DNA from: CAZLPW01 sp964561495
GTDB taxonomy: Bacteria; Fidelibacterota; Marinisomatia; Marinisomatales; UBA1611
NCBI GenBank assembly: GCA_964561495.1
Contig: CAZLPW010000044.1
Location: 1-16,429 of the forward strand
Length of the DNA stretch: 16,429 bases
Direction of reading: 5' to 3'
Position numbers and translations under genes: made by a program
The notes under the pieces: model-generated
Seen by the model: the letters and a program-made list of their open reading frames with translations, nothing else
Database searches by the model: none
What the model was told of the DNA's origin: nothing
Shown: positions 1 to 7,180 of the stretch, piece by piece
How positions within the stretch are numbered: position 1 is the stretch's first letter
Layout of the letters: each line of letters begins with the position of its first letter

Positions 1-1018
1 GAATATACTGTACCTTTTTCTCAGTGGGTATAAAATCCTTGATGCTGGTACGCGTCTTGTCCCTGAACCGAATACTGCATATGATCCTGAGAAAATTGAT
101 CGGCCTCATTGGGTGATGGCGGTTAAAGAGCTATTCAGACAGCAGAGTCTTAACCCTAGAAAAATTAAAATGGTTATTTCAGGTATTAATGGCTCTTCAG
201 CCAGCGTTAAGCAGATAACGACTATGGATATGCCAACGGAAGAGTTGGAATCCGCTATGACATTTGAGGCAAGAAAGCATATACCTATGGATGGTACTGA
301 TGCTGTAATTGATTACCAAATAATTGGCTCTAACAATAAAGAAGTTGATAAGATAGATGTTTGCCTAGTCGCTTGTACTAAAGGAGTTATTAAGGCTCAT
401 CTTGAGCTTTTAAAAGAGTGTGGATTAAAGCCTGGGGTTGTTGATATGAACCCAATAGCGATTAGTAATGCTTTTAATTTTATCAAAGATATGCCTGATG
501 ATGGTCTTGCTGTTGTGGTTGACATTGGTGCCGTTTCCTCAAGTTTAATTGTGTTTGGTAATAATGAGGAGTATTTTACTAGAGATCTTCCGATTGGAGG
601 TCATGATTTTGTTAAAGAAATATCAGATAAAAAGCAAATTCCATACACAGAGGCTCAAGATTTGCTCTATAAAGAAGGAATCTCTGCTTTAAAGGAAGAT
701 GAGGTCATTGGAGATTCTGAGAATGTTCAAGTATCGGAGAGGACTGTGTATGATAATTTAGTCGAGGATATAAGACGCTCACTTCGCTTTTATGCAAAAC
801 AAACAGGACAAAGTTTTTTTCTAAAGATCTTTCTATCAGGTGGGTCTGGAGCAACGCCTGGACTCAAAGAATTTATAAATGAAAAATTAAATATTGAATC
901 TGATTTACTTAATCCTTTTGAAACATTAAGTCTAGATGATTCCATTTCGATTTCAAATGTTACTCAGTATTCTGTTGCACTTGGACTGGCTATAAGAGGT
1001 GGAATGTCTGATGGCTAA
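1..1018 (+). CDS. pilM: PilM, actin-like cytoplasmic pilus assembly protein (5' end missing)
   Basis: PilM is the FtsA/actin-like ATPase on the cytoplasmic face of the type IV pilus inner-membrane complex, where it binds the N-terminal tail of PilN. The frame is open from base 2, with no stop before 1018. The residues upstream of the GTG at 113 (YKILDAGTRLVPEP, then PHWVMAVKELF) match the usual N-terminal PilM region, so neither the GTG at 113 nor the ATG at 116 is the true start; it lies before the window. Visible family features are the region around EARKHIP (roughly 265-290), a phosphate-binding-type VVDIGAVSSS near 515-544, and an adenosine-type LSGGSGATPGL near 833-865. The visible part is 338 residues, close to full length. 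The gene overlaps pilN by 8 bases, as in a pilMNOPQ operon. Confidence 0.9.
   Translation, partial: NILYLFLSGYKILDAGTRLVPEPNTAYDPEKIDRPHWVMAVKELFRQQSLNPRKIKMVISGINGSSASVKQITTMDMPTEELESAMTFEARKHIPMDGTDAVIDYQIIGSNNKEVDKIDVCLVACTKGVIKAHLELLKECGLKPGVVDMNPIAISNAFNFIKDMPDDGLAVVVDIGAVSSSLIVFGNNEEYFTRDLPIGGHDFVKEISDKKQIPYTEAQDLLYKEGISALKEDEVIGDSENVQVSERTVYDNLVEDIRRSLRFYAKQTGQSFFLKIFLSGGSGATPGLKEFINEKLNIESDLLNPFETLSLDDSISISNVTQYSVALGLAIRGGMSDG
996..1001 (+). promoter_or_regulatory. Shine-Dalgarno that sets the pilN start
   Basis: GAGGTG lies inside the end of pilM, 9 bases before the ATG at 1011. It favours that ATG over the in-frame GTG at 999, which overlaps the motif itself. Confidence 0.6.
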
Positions 1019-1604
1019 AGCATATATTCTAATTAATCTAAATAAAGAAGAAAGCGCTGAGACTAGGCTTGAGCGTTCGCGAGAAAGGAGCAGGTGGATA
1101 GTATTTTCCGTGCTGATTCTTATTTTTCTTGCAGCAAACACTAGGGTTTTAATGATTAATTCTGGCTACAATAACATTATTAAGCAGAAGAAATCAGAAA
1201 TATCCAGATTGAAACAAGAGATAGAGCAGCTACAATCAAGAGGTAAAAACCTTTCAAAGGATGATATTTTAAGCTTTGCCGATCTTGAACATGAGAGGTT
1301 TTTATGGGCAAACAATTTGGAACTTCTCGGTAAAATGACTCCTGATGATATGGCAATAACTGGACTAAGGTTTAAACGCCAAAAAATGTTTATTAATGCA
1401 GTTGCCCTTACTTTTGAGGATCGTAAAGATTTTGAGATTATAGATGAATACCTTCAAACATTAAAAATGAATAAAGAATTCTCTAGTAATTTTAATCGGA
1501 TAAAGCTTGAGGACTATGATAGAATTTCAGTTAGGGGGCAGGAAATTATTCGTTTTGAGATTCAGGCTTCTGTTAAAAAGAATCGCAGAAAAACCCATTC
1601 TTAA
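1011..1604 (+). CDS. pilN: PilN-like inner-membrane alignment-complex protein
   Basis: PilN is a bitopic inner-membrane protein that links cytoplasmic PilM to periplasmic PilO. I chose the ATG at 1011 (197 residues) because a GAGGTG motif lies 9 bases upstream and because it puts the PilM-binding tail at the N-terminus: YILINLNKEE at residues 5-14 resembles the conserved INL motif of PilN. A basic stretch precedes one membrane segment (about 29-46). A short heptad-like helix (about 55-76) and a mixed alpha/beta domain (about 100-195) follow, as expected for the ferredoxin-like PilN fold. Sequence similarity in this family is low, so the call rests on topology, the N-terminal motif and position between pilM and pilO. 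Confidence 0.82.
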   Translation: MAKAYILINLNKEESAETRLERSRERSRWIVFSVLILIFLAANTRVLMINSGYNNIIKQKKSEISRLKQEIEQLQSRGKNLSKDDILSFADLEHERFLWANNLELLGKMTPDDMAITGLRFKRQKMFINAVALTFEDRKDFEIIDEYLQTLKMNKEFSSNFNRIKLEDYDRISVRGQEIIRFEIQASVKKNRRKTHS

Positions 1605-1610
1605 TTAATT

Positions 1611-2189
1611 ATGGCTGAAAAACGAAATATGTTCCTTTTTATCGCTCTGATTGTTTTAACTATTAGTTATTGGTTAGGTGCATCTGTTTTAGTTAGTGAT
1701 AAACCAGTCCAGATACGATTACTTGAGGACGAGCAGACCGAATTAAATGAAAATCTAATTAGTGCGCAAATATTAGCGAGCCAGTTGGATAGGGTTTTTA
1801 CTCTTTTTCAAGAAAATTTAGCCCTATCTCAGATGGACTCATTGGCAGAGGATGCGAGTATGCCTTTTTTAAATAGTCTTACTGATATGATGGACGATTT
1901 AAATATAGAATTATTAAATATTAAGCCTAAGCAACGAATTAAAAAGGGTGGATATTTTAAGTCTCCATATATTGTAACTATAAGATGTACCTTTGATGAA
2001 TTTGGAAAATTTTTATCTGAGATAGAAAGGTCGGCGAGGTTGATTACAATAGATGAATACGAAGTAAAAAATGGTATTGAAAGGATTAAGGCAAATGCGA
2101 GTGAAGAGGATTTAATGTATCAAGAATTTTTAATTAACCTATCTACTATTACGCTTGTTAAATCCAAGTCTAAGGTTGTTTCATCGTGA
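1611..2189 (+). CDS. pilO: PilO-like inner-membrane alignment-complex protein
   Basis: PilO forms a periplasmic heterodimer with PilN and is part of the bridge to the secretin. The 192-residue protein has a very short cytoplasmic tail, one membrane helix (about 7-25), a predicted helical or coiled-coil stretch (about 33-65), and a C-terminal domain (about 80-185) containing the pattern FDEFGKFLSEIER, which is typical of PilO. It starts 6 bases after the pilN stop with no clear Shine-Dalgarno; the leader is TTAATTAATT. Its last four bases (GTGA) contain the GTG start of the next gene. Identification rests on topology, the C-terminal pattern and gene order. Confidence 0.82.
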   Translation: MAEKRNMFLFIALIVLTISYWLGASVLVSDKPVQIRLLEDEQTELNENLISAQILASQLDRVFTLFQENLALSQMDSLAEDASMPFLNSLTDMMDDLNIELLNIKPKQRIKKGGYFKSPYIVTIRCTFDEFGKFLSEIERSARLITIDEYEVKNGIERIKANASEEDLMYQEFLINLSTITLVKSKSKVVSS

Positions 2190-3496
2190 GTGACCGTTCA
2201 AAAACCGTCTGGAATTTAGTTGTTGGGATTGCAATATTTTCGATTATTGCTGCATCCTTTAAGCTAATCCCTATGAATAAAAAATATAGTAAAATTAATA
2301 ATCGATCAAAAAATATCAAATTTGGGACTGATGAGGAACTTGAGAATGTAATAGGTTTCCTTGAAAATAGATTAGAAGATAGAAATCTATATCGATTTAT
2401 GATTGATAAAGAGCCAATGATGCTAACAAATGTATTAAGTCTTGCTGATGGTACGGGTAGGAGAGCAAGAAGGAACCGTAGCGCTATAAGAGTTGCTCTT
2501 ATATACCAAAGGAATAATAATTTTCAGGCTCAGATAGATTACAGAGGTAAAGTATTTGGCGTTACAGCTGGAGAGGTGGTTGAAAATGTTGGTGAAATTC
2601 TTTTGATTGATCAAAGCCGAGTTGTTATCAAAAATGAAGATAGGATTATCTCTTATCCTGCTCCAGGGCAGGCAGAATCTGGTCCGAAAGAGCTGAATGA
2701 CTTTTCTTATTCAGTATCAAAAAAGAAATCATTAGTTTTGTCTTCTGGTAAAATAAATCAAAAAACTTCTGAAAAATCAAACCGCTCTCTATCTGGGAAA
2801 TCTGAAAAAAAGTTATTTGATCCTTTAGAAAATAAAAAAATTATAAAGGTAAATCCACCTAAGGAGCAATCCTCTAATATGAAAGTTGAAGAAATTGAAA
2901 ATATTGAAGATGTTGCCGAGAAGATTGATGCCATTCAACCACAATCTCTTGTCGAAGATATGTTTAATGATGCGGTTGAAGAAAAAAATAAACAGTCTCC
3001 AAATCAAAATAAACCTGTGACTGCGTTCTTTGAAGAGGACTTAGCGATTGCCAAGGTTAAAAAATTTAAAAAGCCTGCTGAGGTTTATGGAATATTGCCA
3101 CCTGAAGAAAATTCTAAATTAGTAAGTAAGGGTATTGTTAAGCCTAGGGAAGAGCTCAATAATATAAATGAGCTAGCTAAAACAGTTAAAGCCACAGACA
3201 AACCAGAAGCAACCAATCAAGAAAATAAAAAAATAGCTGAAGATATTGATTATCCTAGTTGGAAGCATGAGATGCAGTCACTTTTGGGTTTTCCAAAGCC
3301 TGCGGTAAATGGGAACCCTGGTCTTATGACCTTTAATGAGTTAAAAGTTTTGCTTCAATCTGATACTGAAATTGACAAAGGTATTTTCGAAAAGTCATAT
3401 AAGGATGTTGGGCAGAAAAATTTTCAACAATATTTAGATCAAAACAGTTCTTACATTATTTCTATCTTGCGTAATAAAGCAGATAGATCACTCTGA
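2186..3496 (+). CDS. PilP/GspC-like clamp protein with long linker and extra C-terminal domain
   Basis: This gene sits in the pilP position, between pilO and the secretin gene. PilP/GspC proteins connect the inner-membrane complex to the secretin. The 436-residue product has one N-terminal membrane helix (about 9-28). A small beta-rich segment follows (about 97-162, with YRGKVFGVTAGEVV and then VVIKNEDRIISYP) that resembles the GspC/PilP homology region. A long Lys/Glu/Asn/Ser-rich, probably disordered linker spans about 163-350. A compact C-terminal region (about 353-436, from DIDYPSWKHEM) matches nothing I recognise. PilP proteins are usually under 200 residues, so this one is unusually long. 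The GTG start overlaps the pilO stop in GTGA, with a weak AAGG about 10 bases upstream. The PilP assignment is moderate; the tail function is unknown. Confidence 0.6.
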   Translation: MSDRSKTVWNLVVGIAIFSIIAASFKLIPMNKKYSKINNRSKNIKFGTDEELENVIGFLENRLEDRNLYRFMIDKEPMMLTNVLSLADGTGRRARRNRSAIRVALIYQRNNNFQAQIDYRGKVFGVTAGEVVENVGEILLIDQSRVVIKNEDRIISYPAPGQAESGPKELNDFSYSVSKKKSLVLSSGKINQKTSEKSNRSLSGKSEKKLFDPLENKKIIKVNPPKEQSSNMKVEEIENIEDVAEKIDAIQPQSLVEDMFNDAVEEKNKQSPNQNKPVTAFFEEDLAIAKVKKFKKPAEVYGILPPEENSKLVSKGIVKPREELNNINELAKTVKATDKPEATNQENKKIAEDIDYPSWKHEMQSLLGFPKPAVNGNPGLMTFNELKVLLQSDTEIDKGIFEKSYKDVGQKNFQQYLDQNSSYIISILRNKADRSL

Positions 3497-3504
3497 TATT
3501 TTAT

Positions 3505-3509
3505 AGGGA
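3505..3509 (+). promoter_or_regulatory. Shine-Dalgarno of the secretin gene
   Basis: AGGGA lies 6 bases before the ATG at 3516, in the 19-base gap after the PilP-like gene. It supports that start. Confidence 0.5.
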
Positions 3510-3515
3510 AATCAA

Positions 3516-4898
3516 ATGAATTTATTTAAAAAATCAAAATATTTAATCTTGATTCTTGTTTTTCAGCTTGCGCCAATAGATGGTCAACAAAGTTCTGATC
3601 AGAGCCAGGGTGAATCTCTAATCACACTGCATGCAGAGGATGCATTTTTACCAGGGATCCTTGCGATCCTAGCAAGAGAAAGTGGATATAATATTGTTAC
3701 TGATCCGAATGTAAATAGACAAGATAAAATTTCTATTCATCTTGACCAAGTACCAATAGAGCAGGCGATTAATCTTGTTGTTCGTGCCGTAGGTTTAAGT
3801 TATGAAATAGTTGGTAATTCATTTCTTATTGCGGATCCAAAAAAACTTAAAGAAGAGGTTGGAGTTACGTCATATGTAGTTACTCTCAAGTATGCGAGCG
3901 CTGAGGATGTGAAAATGATGTTGCAAGACATTTCAAACCAGATTCAGGTAGATATATCTGGAAATAGACTTTTGGTGAATGCCTCTCCTAAAAAAATTGC
4001 TGAAATTTTAGAGGTGGTTGAAGAGATCGATGTTCCCGCGATACAGATTATGTTGGAGACTAGATTAATTGAGGTGGCTGCAGATGCTGAAGAGCAGTTG
4101 GGAATTGATTGGAATAGATTGTCTCAGTTTACTACTATCCTAAGTGAGAACGGAGAAGAGGTAACTGAGGGTGAGGGTTCTGTCGTTCCTGCTGATGGTG
4201 AGCTAGGTACGAAGCCGCTGTCTATGCCTTTTAATAGGCTTAGTAATAAGAAAGATAAGACGGGGTTTTTGCCAAAATATTTTAGTCGGCAACTAACAGC
4301 CTTTGATCTTACTCTTAATCTTTTAATGAAAGATAATAAGGCTGAGGTTTTGGCAAACTCAAGGCTTACAACAATTAATGGTAGAGAGGCTAACATAAAG
4401 CTAGTTGATATTGTTCCCTATATTCTTAGCTCAGGTGGCGTAGGCGGGCAGGTTCAGGTACAGAGAGAGGAAGTGGGTATAAAGCTTAATATTCTACCTA
4501 CTGTCAATACAGATGGCTTTATAACGGTGAAGGTTGAGCCTGAGGTTTCAACAATTTTTGAGTTTATTGGTCCAGATAATAATATTCCAAGGGTGAAAAG
4601 CAGGACATCCTCTACAACAATTCGTGTTAAAAACGGAGAGTCTATTATTATTGGCGGTCTGATAAGTAATGATAAGAAAAGAACAGTATATAAGTTTCCA
4701 TTTCTGCATAGGATTCCTTTTATTGGGAAAAAAATATTCACCAGCGATAATCTAGTAGAAAGGAAAACAAATTTAATTGTTCAGATAACTCCGAAAATTG
4801 TGGTTGATGCATATACAGGGATTGATAAATCTAAAGATATGATAGAATACGAAGCTGGAGTTATGATTCCTAACCCATCCCTAGGAGGAGGCAAGTAG
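3516..4898 (+). CDS. pilQ: Secretin (PilQ/GspD family), compact form
   Basis: This is the outer-membrane secretin, the multimeric pore through which a pilus or substrate exits. The 460-residue protein has a Lys-rich, hydrophobic signal peptide (about 1-23). An STN/N0-type domain follows (about 34-107). A single N1/NolW-type domain spans about 118-174 (VVTLKYASAEDVKMML, then NRLLVNASPKKIAEI). The secretin core runs from about 175 to 434, with LETRLIEV, NIKLVDIVPY and the near-terminal FPFLHRIPFIGKKIF, matching the classic VPxLGxIPxLGxLF motif. It is shorter than typical PilQ or GspD because there are no AMIN domains and no extra N domains. A loop at about 205-252 is acidic and Gly/Ser-rich. 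Position after pilMNO and the PilP-like gene supports a pilus role; a type II secretion role is not excluded. Confidence 0.92.
   Translation: MNLFKKSKYLILILVFQLAPIDGQQSSDQSQGESLITLHAEDAFLPGILAILARESGYNIVTDPNVNRQDKISIHLDQVPIEQAINLVVRAVGLSYEIVGNSFLIADPKKLKEEVGVTSYVVTLKYASAEDVKMMLQDISNQIQVDISGNRLLVNASPKKIAEILEVVEEIDVPAIQIMLETRLIEVAADAEEQLGIDWNRLSQFTTILSENGEEVTEGEGSVVPADGELGTKPLSMPFNRLSNKKDKTGFLPKYFSRQLTAFDLTLNLLMKDNKAEVLANSRLTTINGREANIKLVDIVPYILSSGGVGGQVQVQREEVGIKLNILPTVNTDGFITVKVEPEVSTIFEFIGPDNNIPRVKSRTSSTTIRVKNGESIIIGGLISNDKKRTVYKFPFLHRIPFIGKKIFTSDNLVERKTNLIVQITPKIVVDAYTGIDKSKDMIEYEAGVMIPNPSLGGGK
4883..4891 (+). promoter_or_regulatory. Strong Shine-Dalgarno of the Ig-domain lipoprotein gene
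   Basis: AGGAGGAGG lies within the last codons of the secretin gene, 9 bases before the ATG at 4901. It is the best ribosome binding site in the window and suggests strong translation of the lipoprotein from the secretin transcript. Confidence 0.7.
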
Positions 4899-4900
4899 CT

Positions 4901-7153
4901 ATGAATAAAAAATATACATTCTGGTTCATCGTTTTTATATCCTTGGTTTTATTTCAGTTGTCTTGCGATGATCGGATACCTGATAGCACTGCCAGTGCTG
5001 AGTCTGGATCCTTAGTTCTCGCGACTCGATTTATTTCAGGTCCATCATCTAATCCGACTGTAGTGGGAGAAGTTTTATCAAATCCTCAGACTAGTGCTAT
5101 TATTATTGCACGTTTGTTAAATGGCGATGGAGAAGGTGTTAACGGAAAAATACTTCAGTTCTCAGTCGATGGAGTTGAGGGCGAGTTTGATACAAGTGAT
5201 CCTACAACCAAATATGTTCCAAATTTTAAAGAGTATGGGTACCCTGATTTAGGTGGAAATGGTTACGCCTACGCTAGGTTTACTCCCAAAGAAAATGAAT
5301 CTCGAATAATATCTGCAAGTACTTCAGGTGCAATCATTACAGTCGCATATACCGATGATATTATTGACAACGTTGAATTTTCAGTTTATAATGATACTTC
5401 TCAGGTTTGGCCTTATGAGTTGAATATTACGGCTGAAGATCAAGTCGCACTAGGAGGGACGACACCGTTTACTGTTCTATTGGAGAATAAATACGGAGAT
5501 AAACTAAGGGGTGTCAAGCTTCTATTAGATTCGGACCAGGGGCAATTGGATTGTGCCGATTCATGTGTGACAGATAATTCAGGTCAGATTGAAACCAATT
5601 TTGTTTCCTATGGCTTTGATGAAAATGTTGGACCAGGAACTGTTAATGTAGAGTATTTTCATCCTGCTATTAGCGATAGTGTTAAGGTGTCAAAGCAGAT
5701 TGTAATTGGGACCGAGAGCGCTGTTGGAACTTGTGCTTATATTGAAATTCCATCTTCTAATCCAAGTCAGATTGTTGTGCGTGATGGTGGCGGAATTGAA
5801 TCAACGGATATTCAAGCTAAAATTTTTGATGATAATGGGAATCTCATACCGACCCCTGTTAGCGTACGATTTAGGCTTGAGCCAATTCTAAGTGAATCAT
5901 ACCTCGAACTTCCTGGTGTAACGGATACTACAGTACAGTCAGTTAACGGTGTTGCTAGAGTTTCGATAAATAGTGGTACTGAACCAGGGCCTGTTAGAGT
6001 AATCGCATCAACGGTTTGTGATACCAGCGGGAATGAGCTTGAAAGTACTGCTGTTCCTGTAATTATTTCCTCTGGTGCCCCCTATCACATAGAGGCTGAA
6101 TATGATCCGCAGGCAACTGAAACTATTGGTGGTGGATTCTATCGTACTCAGTGTGCGGTAATTGTATCAGATATATGGTATAATCCAGTAGAGGATTCAA
6201 CGTATATATATTGGTCAATTGATCCAATAGCTCCGGATACTGTAATTGATGCATTTGTTGAGGGGGTAAGTTTTACGAACAATGAAAACTTAAGTGGTGA
6301 TAGTTTTTCAGGTGTTGCATTTTCTCAGATTACGTACTCTACTGATGCTATAGGAGATATCGGAAGAGTCAGGGCTATTACATTTGGCGCAAACGGTGAT
6401 ACAGTTTCAGCATTAATCAACGAGGATGAGGGAGATGCAACTTTGTTCTTCGTTCCAGGTCAAATAACTCTTCTTTCAAGCTTTCAATACTGGGACTATA
6501 CTCTCCCAATGGCAACGACCGAAGCGGTTGCGGAGATAACGGCTATAGTTATTGATTTTTATGGAAACCCAGTATCAGATGCTCCCATAGCATTTAGTGG
6601 TATTGGAGTATCTGCTTGGGGAGAGGTTGCCCATGAGACATATTTTGACTACGGAATTGATACAACAAATGGCACCTTTGATTTAGGTGAGGGAGACGGT
6701 TGCTTTACTTGGCGCGATTATGGAATTGATGATGATCCATCAACGCCAGACTGGGGAACATATAATGACGACCACGATGCCATAGATACAACCGCAGATG
6801 GCACCTGGGATGTTTCAGAATTCTCTGAGAACTTCCTGGATTATGGGGTCGATGGAGTTAATAATACTTTTGACGAAGGTGAAAAAGATGGGGAGTGGAA
6901 TGGTTTCCATATGATTGGTTGTGAACCAATAGTTAAAACTGATCAAAATGGGCAGGCGAAAATATTAGCTACTTTTCCTAGAGAGTTATGTATTTGGCAG
7001 AGCACAGATGATGAAACTGGGATTTGTACTTTTGAAGATTTTACAGCGACAATTAACGCAACCTTGTTAATCCCTGAGATTACTGCTAGTGATCCACTTG
7101 ATATTCAACTAGTCAGGTCTCCAACCGATACTGGATGCCCTGGTTTAAGATAA
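4901..7153 (+). CDS. Large surface lipoprotein with bacterial Ig-like domains and DYGxD acidic repeats
   Basis: This 750-residue protein is probably lipid-anchored. A hydrophobic signal (about 6-21) ends in FQLSC, with the lipidated cysteine at 22. This lipobox is imperfect because Gln takes the usual -3 Leu position. At least four Ig-like (Big/invasin-type) modules follow, at about 52-150, 170-265, 275-395 and 396-530, recognisable from motifs such as VLLENKYGDKLRGVKL and AKIFDDNGNLI. A fifth (about 535-740) is interrupted by an Asp-rich insertion at 583-665 containing DYGID, DYGID and DYGVD at 583, 606 and 647; these look like calcium-binding loops. Ten cysteines besides C22 could form disulfides. 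The gene lies 2 bases after the secretin gene and 27 before the ATPase gene, so a link to the machine (secretin partner, anchor or surface adhesin) is inferred. The exact function is unknown. Confidence 0.75.
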   Translation: MNKKYTFWFIVFISLVLFQLSCDDRIPDSTASAESGSLVLATRFISGPSSNPTVVGEVLSNPQTSAIIIARLLNGDGEGVNGKILQFSVDGVEGEFDTSDPTTKYVPNFKEYGYPDLGGNGYAYARFTPKENESRIISASTSGAIITVAYTDDIIDNVEFSVYNDTSQVWPYELNITAEDQVALGGTTPFTVLLENKYGDKLRGVKLLLDSDQGQLDCADSCVTDNSGQIETNFVSYGFDENVGPGTVNVEYFHPAISDSVKVSKQIVIGTESAVGTCAYIEIPSSNPSQIVVRDGGGIESTDIQAKIFDDNGNLIPTPVSVRFRLEPILSESYLELPGVTDTTVQSVNGVARVSINSGTEPGPVRVIASTVCDTSGNELESTAVPVIISSGAPYHIEAEYDPQATETIGGGFYRTQCAVIVSDIWYNPVEDSTYIYWSIDPIAPDTVIDAFVEGVSFTNNENLSGDSFSGVAFSQITYSTDAIGDIGRVRAITFGANGDTVSALINEDEGDATLFFVPGQITLLSSFQYWDYTLPMATTEAVAEITAIVIDFYGNPVSDAPIAFSGIGVSAWGEVAHETYFDYGIDTTNGTFDLGEGDGCFTWRDYGIDDDPSTPDWGTYNDDHDAIDTTADGTWDVSEFSENFLDYGVDGVNNTFDEGEKDGEWNGFHMIGCEPIVKTDQNGQAKILATFPRELCIWQSTDDETGICTFEDFTATINATLLIPEITASDPLDIQLVRSPTDTGCPGLR

Positions 7154-7180
7154 AACTTTATATAAATAATAAAAAACACT

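Noticed and set aside
999..1010. GTG at 999 as the pilN start
   Set aside because: It sits on the Shine-Dalgarno sequence of the ATG at 1011 and would add residues before the conserved PilM-binding tail.
2825..3007. Minus-strand frame giving a Phe/Ile-rich peptide
   Set aside because: The composition follows from the Lys/Glu/Asn-rich linker on the + strand read backwards; it is not a membrane protein gene.
4124..4741. Two minus-strand open frames (90 and 95 codons) opposite the secretin gene
   Set aside because: Both are antisense to the conserved secretin core, and their products show no motif and no ribosome binding site.
7154..7180. TATATAAAT as a -10 promoter box before pilB
   Set aside because: The gap is so A/T-rich that such matches are expected by chance, and no matching -35 box is visible in the end of the lipoprotein gene.
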